From the NCBI RefSeq assembly GCF_010729305.1, contig NZ_AP022574.1, positions 2,976,001 through 3,040,000 on the forward strand: a DNA stretch of 64,000 nucleotides, written 5' to 3'. This stretch comes from Mycolicibacterium psychrotolerans. Its GTDB lineage: Bacteria > Actinomycetota > Actinomycetes > Mycobacteriales > Mycobacteriaceae. Numbering within the stretch: position 1 is the stretch's first letter; the number at the start of each line of letters is the position of its first letter. The translations under genes were made by a program, and so were the position numbers. Positions 55,304 to 64,000 of the stretch are shown one piece after another. The notes beneath the pieces were generated by a model, which saw only the letters and a program-made list of their open reading frames with translations, did not search any database and had not been told where the DNA came from.

Positions 55304-56533
55304 TCAACTCTCGTTGCCGACGGTGACGGCGCGCGCCTCGTCGGTGAGTTCCTCGAGCGCGGTCTCCTCGTCGTCGATGTGGCTGAGATGCGTGCGCGTC
55401 AGCGTGAGGACCACCGCGGCCAACAGCACCGCGCCGGCGCCGACCCAGAACGGCAGGTGCATGCTGACCTGCTCGCCCAGGACACCGGCCAGCCACGGCG
55501 CCACCGCGGCGCCGCCGAACCGCATGAAGCTGTATGCCGCCGACGCGACACCGCGTTCCACCGGGGCCGCCTTCATCACGGTCTCGGTGATGAGGGTGTT
55601 GTTGATGCCGATCCACAGACCCGCCACCACCACACAGGCGGCCAGCACCGGCTTGTGGTCGGTCCACACCGCCATCGCGGCGAGCGTGGCCGTCATCAGC
55701 AGCAGGTTGACCACCAGCGTGCGCACGGTTCCGAAGCGGTGCTGCAGCCGCGGCGCGACGAACACGGACGTGAAGGCGAGCGCCAGACCCCAGCCGAAGA
55801 AGATGAGGCCGATCTCCTGGGCACCCATGTCGAGGGGGAACGGGGTGAACGCCAGCAGCGTGAAGAAGCCGAAGTTGTACAGCAGTGCTGTCGTCGCGAC
55901 ACCGAGCAGTCCGCGGTGCGCCAGCGCCCGGAACGGGTCGGCGAGCGTGGTGGCCCGTGCGGCGGGCGGAGTCGAGGGCAGCAGGAACGTGGTCACCAGC
56001 AGGGCGACGGCCATCAGCGCTGACACTCCGAAAAACGGCCCGCGCCAGGAGATTTCGCCGAGCAATCCGCCGACGAGGGGGCCGACGGCGATGCCGAGGC
56101 CCAGGGCGGCCTCGTAGAGGATGATCGCCTGGGCGACCGACCCGCGCGCGGAGTTCACGATCGTCGCCAGTGCCGTCGCGATGAACAGCGCGTTGCCCAG
56201 GCCCCACAGCGCCCGCCAACCGACGATGCCCATCACGGTGTCCGACATCCCGGCAAGTCCGGCGCCGGCGATGATGATCACCAGGCCGATCAGCAGCGTG
56301 CGTTTGGGCCCGATGCGACTGGACACCACCCCGGTGATGAGCATCGCCACGCCCATCACCGCCATGTAGCTGGTGAACAGCAGGGAGACCTGCGACGGCG
56401 AGGCGTTCAGGTTGTCGGCGATGGGCTTCAGGATCGGGTCGACGAGACCGATCCCCATGAAGGCGACGACGGAAGCGAACGCGACGGCCCAGACGGCCTT
56501 GGGTTGGCGCCACATCTGTGTGTGAACAGACAC
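55304..56533 (-). CDS. MFS drug-efflux-type transporter
   Basis: A 409-aa major facilitator with about 12 membrane segments. The N-terminal helix contains FMGIGLVDPILKPIA, typical of multidrug MFS exporters, and motif A-like SSRIGPKRTLLIG lies between helices 2 and 3. I use the GTG at 56533 because AGGAGT sits nine bases upstream. The frame stays open for 2.5 kb further on this strand, antisense to the ECF genes, which I treat as a composition artefact. It follows the marR gene by 26 bases and is likely co-regulated by it. Confidence 0.88.
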   Translation of the reverse strand: MSVHTQMWRQPKAVWAVAFASVVAFMGIGLVDPILKPIADNLNASPSQVSLLFTSYMAVMGVAMLITGVVSSRIGPKRTLLIGLVIIIAGAGLAGMSDTVMGIVGWRALWGLGNALFIATALATIVNSARGSVAQAIILYEAALGLGIAVGPLVGGLLGEISWRGPFFGVSALMAVALLVTTFLLPSTPPAARATTLADPFRALAHRGLLGVATTALLYNFGFFTLLAFTPFPLDMGAQEIGLIFFGWGLALAFTSVFVAPRLQHRFGTVRTLVVNLLLMTATLAAMAVWTDHKPVLAACVVVAGLWIGINNTLITETVMKAAPVERGVASAAYSFMRFGGAAVAPWLAGVLGEQVSMHLPFWVGAGAVLLAAVVLTLTRTHLSHIDDEETALEELTDEARAVTVGNES

Positions 56534-56559
56534 CGGCGAACCACTCCTTTCAGAGGTAT

Positions 56560-57009
56560 CTATCGTGCGGTGGTGCGGGGGGAGGTGGCGTCGGTGATCA
56601 GGCGACGCATCACGTCGACCGCCTCGGTGAGGGACGCGCGGTCGGCCTCGCTGAGGCGCTCCAGGTAGGGGTCGACGGCGGCGCCGCGATCGGCACGGGC
56701 CTGCCGCAGCGCCTTCTTCCCCTCCGCGGTGATCTTGATCAGAACGGCCCGCGCATCCTGGGGGTCCGCGGTCCGGGTCACCATGCCGGCGTCCTCCAGG
56801 CGACGCACCTGCGTGGTCATGGTGGGCTGCGAGCAGTGGTCCAGTGCGGCGAGGTCGGAGATGCGCGCCTCGCCCCTGTCCTCGATCGTGGAGAGCAGCC
56901 GGGCCTGGGCGAACGGGATCGGCATCCGTACCCGCTGATTGGCCAGCCGGTTGAGCCGCGCCACCACCGAGAGCAGATCTGCGCCGAGCGTCGAGGACAT
57001 GACGGCCAT
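56560..57009 (-). CDS. MarR-family transcriptional regulator
   Basis: A 149-aa MarR-type winged-helix repressor (recognition part CSQPTMTTQVRRLED; wing DPQDARAVLIKIT). It precedes an MFS exporter on the same strand, the usual repressor-pump arrangement in which a ligand releases the repressor. A palindrome directly upstream of its start is the probable operator. Start codons at 57009 and 57000 are both possible. Confidence 0.88.
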   Translation of the reverse strand: MAVMSSTLGADLLSVVARLNRLANQRVRMPIPFAQARLLSTIEDRGEARISDLAALDHCSQPTMTTQVRRLEDAGMVTRTADPQDARAVLIKITAEGKKALRQARADRGAAVDPYLERLSEADRASLTEAVDVMRRLITDATSPRTTAR

Positions 57010-57014
57010 GTTTC

Positions 57015-57029
57015 CATAGAATTCCTATG
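57015..57029. promoter_or_regulatory. Candidate MarR operator
   Basis: CATAG-AATTC-CTATG is a perfect 5-bp inverted repeat around a nearly symmetric centre in an AT-rich patch, five bases upstream of the marR ATG. Its position suggests autorepression of the marR-MFS pair. Confidence 0.6.
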
Positions 57030-57106
57030 TATTCCAGCGCGCGTGCCGTGGCAGCGGTCACATGCCGGCCGGCGGGTGCGCGCGCACGGGCTGGCAGAAT
57101 CGTGAA

Positions 57107-59164
57107 ATGACCACGGCAGGCCCGCAGCGCACCTCGCGACGGTCGGGTTCCCTGCAACCGGTCGAACTGGCCCAGGCCTCGGTGATGGCGGCGCTGTGCG
57201 CGGCCATCGCGATCATCGCCGTCGTCGTGCCCTTCGCGGCCGGACTGTCGCTGCTGGGGACCGTCCCGATGGGTCTGCTGGCCTACCGGTACCGGCTGCG
57301 GGTGCTGATCACCGCCACGGTGGCGGGTGGTCTGGTCGCCTTCCTCATCGCCGGCATGGGCGGCTTCATGACCGTCGTCAACTGCGCCTACATCGGCGGG
57401 CTGACCGGCATCGTGAAGCGCCGGGGACGCGGCACGCCGACGGTCGTCGCCTCCTCGCTGGTGGCCGGCGCGCTGTTCGGGGTGTTCGCCGTCGCCGCAC
57501 TGACCGTGCTGAGCCGGTTGCGGCACCTCATCTTCGAGTCGATGACCGCCAACGTGGACGGGGTGGCCGCCATCATGGCCCGCGTACCCCAGCTGGAAGG
57601 GGCGGCCGAGCGGCTCAAAGACGACTTCGCGACCGCGCTGCAGTACTGGCCGGTGCTGTTGTTCGCCATCGGCGTGGGCACCATCCTGTGGGTCAGCCTC
57701 GTCGGCTGGTGGGCGCTGTCGCGGGTGATGACGCGCCTTCTCGGCGTTCCCGACGTACACAAGCTGGAGACCCCGATCGGCGATGGCCCGATCGACCCGG
57801 TTCCGCTGCAACTGCACGACGTCCGGTTCCGGTATCCGTCCTCGCCCAAAGACGCGCTGGGCCCGGTGTCGATGTCGGTGCAGCCCGGTGAACACGTCGC
57901 CGTCACCGGGGCCAACGGCTCCGGTAAGACCACGCTGATGCTGGTGCTCTCCGGCCGCGAACCGACCGCGGGGACGGTGCAGCGTCCGGGTGCGGTCGGG
58001 TTGGGCCGTACCGGCGGCACCGCGGTGGTGATGCAGCATCCCGAGAGCCAGGTGCTGGGCACGCGCGTCGCCGACGACGTGGTGTGGGGCCTGCCGCCCG
58101 GGACGTCGATCGACGTCGACCGGCTGCTCGGCGAGGTCGGACTCGACGGATTCGGCGAGCGCGACACCGGTGGGCTGTCGGGCGGTGAACTGCAGCGCCT
58201 CGCCGTGGCCGGAGCGTTGGCACGCGAACCCGCCCTGCTGATCGCCGACGAGGTCACCAGCATGGTGGACCAGGACGGCCGCGAGGGACTGATGTCGGTG
58301 CTGTCGGGTCTCACCCGCCGTCACCGCACCGCGCTGGTGCACATCACGCACTACAACGACGAGGCCGAGGCGGCAGACCGCACGGTCACGCTGAGCGGGA
58401 ACGGCGCCAGCGCCGACAACGTCGCCGGCCCGGAGATGGTCGAGACCGCCGAGGCGCCGGTGGCCTCGGCCGACCCCGACCGCCCCGCCGGGCCGCCGGT
58501 GCTGGAACTGCGCGGAGTCGGTCACGTGTACGGCTACGGCACGCCGTGGGCGAAGACGGCGCTGAGCGGAATCGACTTCGCCGTGCACGAGGGCGACGGC
58601 GTGCTGATCCACGGCCTCAACGGGTCGGGCAAGTCGACGCTGGCGTGGATCATGGCCGGGCTCACCGTGCCAACCGTCGGTGAGTGCCTGCTCGACGGCG
58701 CACCGGTGTCCGAACAGGTTGGGGGCGTGGCGATCTCGTTCCAGGCGGCCCGGCTGCAGCTGATGCGCAGCCACGTCGCGCTGGAGATCGCCTCGTCGGC
58801 CGGGTTCTCGATGTACGACCAGGCCAGAGTCACCGAAGCCCTGAACACCGTCGGCCTCGACCCGACGCTGGCCTCCCGCCGCATCGACCAGCTCAGCGGC
58901 GGTCAGATGCGGCGCGTCGTGCTGGCAGGCCTGCTGGCCCGCAAGCCGAGGGCGCTGATTCTCGACGAGCCGCTGGCGGGGCTGGATGCGGCCTCGGCAC
59001 GCGGATTGTTGCGGCTGCTCGAGGATCTGCGCCGGCGCCGGGGGTTGACCGTCGTGGTGATCTCGCACGACTTCGCTGGGCTGGAGGACCTCTGCCCGCG
59101 CACACTGCACCTGCAGGACGGCGAGCTGGCGACCGCTCCCACCACCGCGGGAGGGCTGTCATGA
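57107..59164 (+). CDS. ECF transporter: S-like membrane domain fused to two ATPases
   Basis: A 685-aa fusion. Residues about 20-220 form five to six membrane segments of the S-component-like type ([17 protein letters not shown] start). Two ABC ATPase domains follow: the first with Walker [10 protein letters not shown] (about 269) and signature LSGGE, the second with GLNGSGKST (about 504) and LSGGQ. It corresponds to M. tuberculosis Rv2326c. With the overlapping ecfT gene it encodes a complete energy-coupling-factor importer in two polypeptides. The substrate, probably a vitamin or metal, is unknown. The start is the ATG at 57107. Confidence 0.9.
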   Translation: MTTAGPQRTSRRSGSLQPVELAQASVMAALCAAIAIIAVVVPFAAGLSLLGTVPMGLLAYRYRLRVLITATVAGGLVAFLIAGMGGFMTVVNCAYIGGLTGIVKRRGRGTPTVVASSLVAGALFGVFAVAALTVLSRLRHLIFESMTANVDGVAAIMARVPQLEGAAERLKDDFATALQYWPVLLFAIGVGTILWVSLVGWWALSRVMTRLLGVPDVHKLETPIGDGPIDPVPLQLHDVRFRYPSSPKDALGPVSMSVQPGEHVAVTGANGSGKTTLMLVLSGREPTAGTVQRPGAVGLGRTGGTAVVMQHPESQVLGTRVADDVVWGLPPGTSIDVDRLLGEVGLDGFGERDTGGLSGGELQRLAVAGALAREPALLIADEVTSMVDQDGREGLMSVLSGLTRRHRTALVHITHYNDEAEAADRTVTLSGNGASADNVAGPEMVETAEAPVASADPDRPAGPPVLELRGVGHVYGYGTPWAKTALSGIDFAVHEGDGVLIHGLNGSGKSTLAWIMAGLTVPTVGECLLDGAPVSEQVGGVAISFQAARLQLMRSHVALEIASSAGFSMYDQARVTEALNTVGLDPTLASRRIDQLSGGQMRRVVLAGLLARKPRALILDEPLAGLDAASARGLLRLLEDLRRRRGLTVVVISHDFAGLEDLCPRTLHLQDGELATAPTTAGGLS

Positions 59165-59997
59165 GCGCCCGCAAACAGCGCAGGCAGGTGGTGTTGCTGC
59201 GGCCGGTGCCGGGACGCACGGTGATCCACGACCTCTGGGCGGGCGCGAAACTGCTCATCGTCGCCGGCATCGGGGTGTTGCTGACGTTCTATCCCGGCTG
59301 GGTGCCGATCGCGGCGGTGGCGATCCTGGTCGCGGTGGCCGCCAGGATGGCCCACATCCCGCGCGGGGTGCTGCCCACGATCCCGCGCTGGCTGTGGTTC
59401 CTGCTCGCATTGGGTGCGCTGACCGCCACCTTCGCCGGCGGCAGCCCGGTGATCGCGCTCGGCTCGGTGGAGATCGGTCTCGGCGGGCTGCTGAACTTCC
59501 TGCGCATCACCGCGCTGTCGATCGTGCTACTCGGCCTCGGTGCAATGGTGTCGTGGACCACCAACGTCGCCGAGATCGCTCCCGCGGTGGCCGCTCTGGG
59601 CCGCCCGTTGCGCCCGCTGCGGATCCCCGTCGACGACTGGGCGGTGGCAGTGTCGTTGGCGCTGAGGGCGTTTCCGATGCTGATCGACGAGTTCAGCGTG
59701 CTCTACGCGGCGCGCCGGTTGCGACCGCAGGACGTCGACGTGCACCGGCGGGCGCGGGGACGTCGCTGGGCCGCCGAGCTGATCGACCTGCTCGCCGCCG
59801 CGATCACCGTGGCGTTGCGGCGGGCCGACGAGATGGGCGACGCGATCACCGCGCGCGGTGGGGCCGGCCAGATCTCGGCCGCGCCGTCGCGGCCCGCACG
59901 ACGTGACTGGGTGGCGTTCGCGGTCGTCATCGTCGTGTGCGCGGTGGCGCTGGCCGTCGAGCTGACGGTGTTGCCCACCAGCGCCGCGCGCAGCTGA
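59161..59997 (+). CDS. ecfT: ECF transporter transmembrane component EcfT
   Basis: A 278-aa membrane protein with about five to six helices and the cytoplasmic coupling region carrying the family's Ala-Arg motifs (LYAARRLRP, and [13 protein letters not shown]). EcfT links the ATPases to the S component. It matches Rv2325c. The ATG overlaps the stop of the fused S/A/A' gene. Confidence 0.9.
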   Translation: MSARKQRRQVVLLRPVPGRTVIHDLWAGAKLLIVAGIGVLLTFYPGWVPIAAVAILVAVAARMAHIPRGVLPTIPRWLWFLLALGALTATFAGGSPVIALGSVEIGLGGLLNFLRITALSIVLLGLGAMVSWTTNVAEIAPAVAALGRPLRPLRIPVDDWAVAVSLALRAFPMLIDEFSVLYAARRLRPQDVDVHRRARGRRWAAELIDLLAAAITVALRRADEMGDAITARGGAGQISAAPSRPARRDWVAFAVVIVVCAVALAVELTVLPTSAARS

Positions 59998-60006
59998 GCC
60001 ATTACG

Positions 60007-61533
60007 GTGAAGGGCGTGACGGCGCCCCGAACAGTCGACGCGGACTTCCTCGCTCTGCCCCGCCAGGCCCTCGCTGACGCGGCGTTGAGCACGGCGCTTC
60101 ACGCCGGTGCGAGCTACGCCGATCTGCGGATCCACGCGATCACCACCGAGACCGTGCAGTTGCGCGACGGCGCCCTGGAGAACGCCGTCGTCGACTACGA
60201 GATCGGCCTCGCGGTGCGGTTGATCGTCGACGGCACGTGGGGTTTCGCGTCGCACGCAGAGTTGAGCCTCGATGCGGCCGTCGAGACGGCGCGGCGCGCG
60301 GTGCGGGTGGCCACCACGTTGGCGGCACTCAACGCCGAACGCATCGAACTGGCGCCGGAACCGGTGTACCGCGACATGACGTGGGTGTCGGACTACCGCA
60401 TCGATCCGTTCGCGGTGCCCGTCGGGGAGAAGATCGCCGTGCTCGAGGACTACTCGGGCCGGCTGCTGGCGTCCGACGGGGTCGACCACGTGTCGGCGTG
60501 GCTGCATGCGGCCAAGGAGCAGACGTTCTACGCCGACACCTTCGGTTCGTCGATCACCCAGCAGCGTGTGCGGGTGCTGCCGAATCTGGACGCGGTCACG
60601 GTGGACGCGGCGGCGGGCACGTTCGAGACCATGCGCACGCTGGCCCCGCCGACCGCGCGCGGCTGGGAAGCCGTTGCCGGTGACCAGGTCTGGGACTGGA
60701 CCGGTGAGCTGGGCGAGCTGCCCGCCCTTCTGGCGGAGAAGGTCAAGGCGCCCAGCGTCGTCGCCGGCGCAGTCGATCTGGTGATCGACCCGTCGAACCT
60801 GTGGCTGACGATCCACGAATCCATCGGGCACGCCACCGAATACGACCGCGCCATCGGCTACGAGGCGGCCTACGCCGGCACGTCGTTCGCCACGCCCGAC
60901 AAGCTGGGCCGGATGGCCTACGGTTCGGCGGCGATGAACGTGACCGCCGACCGCACCGTCGAGCACGGGCTGGCGACCGTGGGGTTCGACGACGAGGGCG
61001 TGCGCGCGCAGAGCTGGGATCTGGTGCGCGACGGGCTGTTCGTCGGTTATCAGCTCGACCGGGTGTTCGCGCCCCGGCTGGGGGTGGCCCGCTCCAACGG
61101 CTGCTCCTACGCTGATTCGGCCCACCATGTCCCGATCCAGCGGATGGCCAACGTGTCGCTGCAGCCCTCACCCGAGGACGTCAGCACCGAGGATCTGATC
61201 GCGCGGGTGGACGACGGGATCTACATCGTCGGCGACAAGAGCTGGTCGATCGACATGCAGCGGTACAACTTCCAGTTCACCGGTCAGCGGTTCTTCCGGA
61301 TCCGGGACGGCAGGCTCGACGGGCAGGTGCGCGACGTCGCCTACCAGGCGACCACCACGGAGTTCTGGGGTTCGATGGAAGCCGTTGGCGGACAATCGAC
61401 GTGGCGTCTCGGTGGCGCGTTCAACTGCGGCAAGGCCCAACCCGGGCAGGTCGCCGCGGTCAGTCATGGCTGCCCGTCGGCGCTGTTCCGCGGCATCACC
61501 GTGCTCAACACCCGTGAAGAGGGCGGACGATGA
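60007..61533 (+). CDS. tldD: TldD-like metalloprotease subunit
   Basis: A 508-aa TldD/PmbA-family protein. The zinc motif HESIGH supplies His270, Glu271 and His275, and the family's SHGCPSALF Cys-containing segment is near the C-terminus. TldD pairs with TldE/PmbA to degrade unfolded peptides or mature small peptides such as microcins. It overlaps the next gene by four bases. The GTG at 60007 is used; another at 60016 is possible. Confidence 0.9.
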   Translation: MKGVTAPRTVDADFLALPRQALADAALSTALHAGASYADLRIHAITTETVQLRDGALENAVVDYEIGLAVRLIVDGTWGFASHAELSLDAAVETARRAVRVATTLAALNAERIELAPEPVYRDMTWVSDYRIDPFAVPVGEKIAVLEDYSGRLLASDGVDHVSAWLHAAKEQTFYADTFGSSITQQRVRVLPNLDAVTVDAAAGTFETMRTLAPPTARGWEAVAGDQVWDWTGELGELPALLAEKVKAPSVVAGAVDLVIDPSNLWLTIHESIGHATEYDRAIGYEAAYAGTSFATPDKLGRMAYGSAAMNVTADRTVEHGLATVGFDDEGVRAQSWDLVRDGLFVGYQLDRVFAPRLGVARSNGCSYADSAHHVPIQRMANVSLQPSPEDVSTEDLIARVDDGIYIVGDKSWSIDMQRYNFQFTGQRFFRIRDGRLDGQVRDVAYQATTTEFWGSMEAVGGQSTWRLGGAFNCGKAQPGQVAAVSHGCPSALFRGITVLNTREEGGR

Positions 61534-62903
61534 TCGGCGCGGCACAGGTCGTCGACGTCGCGCTGGCCGAAGCGGCGCGGCTGGGCCGGGCCGACGAGAC
61601 GATCGTCCTGGTCACCGATCGCGTCGACGCGGCACTGCGGTGGGCGAACAACACGATGACCACCAACGGCGAATCGACCAGCCGGACCACCACCGTCATC
61701 TCCATCGTCCGCAGTGGCGACGACGCGCACGTCGGTTCCGTGCGCTCCAGCGCCGTCGATCCGGCGGTGCTCGTCGACCTGGTCGCCGCGTCGCAGCGGG
61801 CCGCAGCCGCGGCGCCCCCGGCCCGCGACAACGCGCCACCACTGCCCGGCGGCGAGCCGCCCTCGGACTGGGACGCGCCCGTTCCCGGGACCGGTGCCGA
61901 CGTGTTCTCCAGCTTCGCAACAGATCTCGCGCGTGGCTTCCGAGGTCGCGACACGTTGTTCGGGTATGCCCGCCACATCCTGGAGACCACGTTCGTCGCC
62001 ACGTCGGGTGGGCTGCGGCGGCGCTTCACCCAGCCGACCGGTTCGGTCGAGATCAACGCCAAGCGAGATGGCGCCAGCGCGTGGGCGGGGGTGAGCACCC
62101 CCGACTTCGCCGGGGTGTCCACCGATGCCCTGCTCGAGGAGTTGAACACCCGGCTGTCGTGGGCGCGGCGCACCGTCGAGTTGCCCGCGGGCCGCTACGA
62201 GACGATCCTGCCGCCGTCCACGGTGGCCGACCTGATGATCTACGTGACGTGGACGATGGGTGGGCGTGGCGCACAGGAGGGCCGCACCGCGCTCGCGGCG
62301 CCCGGCGGCGGCACCCGGGTGGGGGAGCGGCTGACGGATCTGCCCCTCACGCTGTACTCCGACCCGCACGCATCGGGGCAGAAGTGCGCGCCGTACGTGG
62401 CGGTGTCGACGTCCTCGGAACGAGCCTCGGTGTTCGACAACGGAATGGACATCGAGCGGGTCGACTGGATCCGGGACGGCGTGATCAACGCCCTGGCCTA
62501 TCCGCGGGCGGCGGCCGCGGAGTTCGGCGCCCCGGTCGCCATGGGTGCGGACAATCTGCTGATGACCGGAGGGTCGACCGCGCTGCCGGACATGATCGCG
62601 TCCACCGAGCGGGGACTGCTGCTCACCACGCTGTGGTACATCCGGGAGGTGGATCCGTCGGTGCTGCTGCTGACCGGCCTGACCCGCGACGGGGTGTATC
62701 TGGTGGAGGACGGGGAGGTGACCGCTGCGGTGAACAACTTCCGGTTCAACGAGAGCCCGCTGGACCTGCTGCGCCGGGCCACCGAGGCGGGGCTCAGCGA
62801 GGCGACACTGCCGCGCGAGTGGGGCGATTGGGCCACCCGCGCACAGATGCCTTCCCTGCGGATTCCCGACTTCCACATGTCTTCGGTCAGTCAGGCGCAA
62901 TAA
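61530..62903 (+). CDS. pmbA: TldE/PmbA-like protease subunit
   Basis: A 457-aa partner of TldD. It shares the fold (opening ADETIVLVTDRVDAALRWANN, the central ETILPPSTVADLM and the NNFRFNESP segment near the end) but lacks the HExxxH motif, as expected for the TldE subunit. Coupled to tldD by an ATGA overlap, like Rv2315c-Rv2314c. No obvious substrate peptide gene is adjacent. Confidence 0.9.
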   Translation: MIGAAQVVDVALAEAARLGRADETIVLVTDRVDAALRWANNTMTTNGESTSRTTTVISIVRSGDDAHVGSVRSSAVDPAVLVDLVAASQRAAAAAPPARDNAPPLPGGEPPSDWDAPVPGTGADVFSSFATDLARGFRGRDTLFGYARHILETTFVATSGGLRRRFTQPTGSVEINAKRDGASAWAGVSTPDFAGVSTDALLEELNTRLSWARRTVELPAGRYETILPPSTVADLMIYVTWTMGGRGAQEGRTALAAPGGGTRVGERLTDLPLTLYSDPHASGQKCAPYVAVSTSSERASVFDNGMDIERVDWIRDGVINALAYPRAAAAEFGAPVAMGADNLLMTGGSTALPDMIASTERGLLLTTLWYIREVDPSVLLLTGLTRDGVYLVEDGEVTAAVNNFRFNESPLDLLRRATEAGLSEATLPREWGDWATRAQMPSLRIPDFHMSSVSQAQ

Positions 62904-62911
62904 TCACTCGG

Positions 62912-63754
62912 GTGAGCGACCGCGCGCTGCCCGAACGGCTGGCCGATCTCGTCGCGCTGTCCTCGGGGGACAGCCGCGCCGACACCATGATCCGGTTGAC
63001 GTGCGGGCGGGCGCTGTCGCTGCCACCGCTGCCGGTGCCTGCGGACCTCGCCGACGGTCGCTCCGATGCCGAGCTGGTGCTGGCCGCGTTCGCCGAGCAG
63101 TTCTGCACCGACGTCACCGGCATCGGCGACAACCAGCGGCAGCGATTCACGCAAGCCTACGGAGACAACGCCTTTCGCGTGGTGGTCGCGGTGTTCGTCG
63201 CCGACTTCGTGCCCCGGGTGTGGGCGGGCTGCGAGGCCCTCGGGCTCGGCAGGCCGGGCTCGGTCTCCGAGGTGGCCTGGGACGCCGACGGAGATCCGGT
63301 GGAGCACCTGCTCGGTGGGTTCGTGCCCGCGGTGGCGCGGCTGCGCGAGCTCGATGCCGTGACCACGGAGGTGGTGCGGCTGCGCGGAGCCGCGGCGCAC
63401 AACTGCCGGCTGTGCAAGTCACTGCGCGAGGCGCATGCCCTCGACGAGGGAGGCTCGGAAGACCTGTACCGCCAGATCGAGGACTTCGAGACGGCGCCGG
63501 ACCTGTCGGAGGCGCACAAGGCGGCGCTGCGTTACGTCGACGCGCTGATCTGGTCGCCGTCGCAGATCGACGACGCGGTGGTGGACGGGGTACACAAGCA
63601 CTTCTCGGAGAAGCAGTCGTTCGAGCTGACGCTGGACGTCATGCGCAACGCCGCCAACAAGATCGCCGTGTCGCTGGGCGCGGACGCGCCTAGGGTGGCC
63701 GAGGGCGCCGAGCGCTACGAGGTGGACGAGGCGGGACAGACGATATTCGCCTGA
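62912..63754 (+). CDS. AhpD/carboxymuconolactone decarboxylase-like protein
   Basis: A 280-aa all-helical protein with the AhpD-type motif RGAAAHNCRLCKSLREAH, giving a redox CxxC at Cys165 and Cys168 with a following His. Such proteins act as peroxidase partners or decarboxylases. The start is the GTG at 62912, eight bases after the pmbA stop, so it is probably co-transcribed with tldD-pmbA. The activity is not certain. Confidence 0.7.
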   Translation: MSDRALPERLADLVALSSGDSRADTMIRLTCGRALSLPPLPVPADLADGRSDAELVLAAFAEQFCTDVTGIGDNQRQRFTQAYGDNAFRVVVAVFVADFVPRVWAGCEALGLGRPGSVSEVAWDADGDPVEHLLGGFVPAVARLRELDAVTTEVVRLRGAAAHNCRLCKSLREAHALDEGGSEDLYRQIEDFETAPDLSEAHKAALRYVDALIWSPSQIDDAVVDGVHKHFSEKQSFELTLDVMRNAANKIAVSLGADAPRVAEGAERYEVDEAGQTIFA

Positions 63755-63782
63755 CCGGCGGTGTGCGACCATGGTGCGCGCC

Positions 63783-63856
63783 GGGGCGGTAGCTCAGTCG
63801 GTCAGAGCCGTGGACTCATAATCCATTGGTCGCGGGTTCGAGCCCCGCCCGCCCCA
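63783..63856 (+). tRNA. tRNA-Met (CAT)
   Basis: 74 nt. The acceptor GGGGCGG pairs with CCGCCCC and the discriminator is A. The anticodon stem-loop TGGA-CTCATAA-TCCA has anticodon CAT at 63817-63819, and the T-arm is GCGGGTTCGAGCCCCGC. The form fits an elongator Met tRNA; a lysidine-modified Ile tRNA (CAT) cannot be fully excluded by eye. CCA is not encoded. Confidence 0.93.
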
Positions 63857-63896
63857 CAGAACTTCGAGGTGGACGACAGTCAGACGATCTGTGCGT

Positions 63897-63942
63897 GTGA
63901 ATCACCGCCCGCACCCTTGCGGGATACGGGCGGTGATTTCAC
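63897..63942 (+). terminator. Hairpin downstream of tRNA-Met
   Basis: ATCACCGCCCG (63901-63911) pairs perfectly over 11 bp with CGGGCGGTGAT (63927-63937), and GTGA/TCAC extends the stem past one bulged base. It is the likely terminator of the tRNA. No T-run follows. The remaining 58 bases of the window show no feature. Confidence 0.7.
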
Positions 63943-64000
63943 GAGGCGCTATCAGACTCGGGCGTTCCTTAGAGCTGTCCGAGGATCTGGTTGAGAAGGT

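Noticed and set aside
56534..59110. A 1268-aa minus-strand reading frame covering the ECF genes
   Set aside because: Only its last 409 residues (MFS transporter) resemble a protein; the rest is antisense to the clearly coding ECF and marR region and has low-complexity composition.

Overview
The window is high-GC actinobacterial DNA and almost certainly comes from a mycobacterium of the Mycolicibacterium type. The conserved gene order matches the M. tuberculosis stretch from hrcA to dnaG: hrcA, dnaJ2, rsmE, phoH, ybeY, a CBS-domain membrane protein, a cytidine-deaminase-like protein, era, then (after an insertion) amiA2, recO, uppS, zur/smtB, glyS, a TPM-domain protein, dgt, dnaG and tRNA-Asn. 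GTG starts, ATGA/GTGA stop-start overlaps and candidate leaderless starts after TANNNT hexamers fit this. No rRNA, CRISPR array, transposase or phage gene was seen.

Layout: (1) 47-922 is a lysophospholipid-acyltransferase-like gene. (2) 1052-5896 is a translationally coupled four-gene cassette (extradiol dioxygenase, FAH-family hydrolase, flavin hydroxylase, P450) that looks like a ring-opening pathway for an aromatic or polycyclic substrate. (3) 5910-13643 is core: an Rv2375-like gene on the minus strand, then hrcA to era on the plus strand, nearly all abutting or overlapping. (4) 13764-14622 holds two small PNPOx-like genes. (5) 14609-38338 is a nine-gene, about 24-kb minus-strand operon encoding a hybrid PKS-NRPS pathway. 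(6) 38490-50354 returns to core: a CAP-domain secreted protein, amiA2, recO, uppS, small genes, the zinc regulators zur and smtB, glyS, a TPM protein, dgt, dnaG. (7) 50416-63856 holds small secreted and lipid-linked proteins, tRNA-Asn, an acyl-CoA oxidase, a VIT-like transporter, a marR-MFS pair, an ECF transporter with fused S/A/A' subunits plus EcfT, TldD/TldE, an AhpD-like protein and tRNA-Met.

The most interesting part is the PKS-NRPS operon, inserted between era and amiA2/recO, which are adjacent in M. tuberculosis. Transcription runs from 38338 down to 14609: a glycine/sarcosine-N-methyltransferase-like enzyme; a 2519-aa fully reducing PKS (KS-AT-DH-ER-KR-ACP, methylmalonyl-type AT) ending in an NRPS condensation domain; a 2429-aa NRPS read as A-T-C-T-C-A-T-TE; a flavin monooxygenase; a PapA-like acyltransferase; an MmpL-type transporter; an SDR lacking the usual catalytic Lys; a CYP136-like P450; and a methyltransferase close to the phthiotriol O-methyltransferase Rv2952. 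The first A domain carries the serine code of EntF. The second T-C unit is a near copy of the first and has no A domain of its own. I infer a methyl-branched acyl chain joined to Ser, probably a second residue loaded in trans, and a third residue of unknown identity, then oxidised, O-methylated, acylated and exported: a candidate envelope lipopeptide that I do not recognise as a characterised product.

Domain calls and starts were read by eye. Family names follow from motif recognition and, where stated, remembered M. tuberculosis orthologues. No search or alignment was run.
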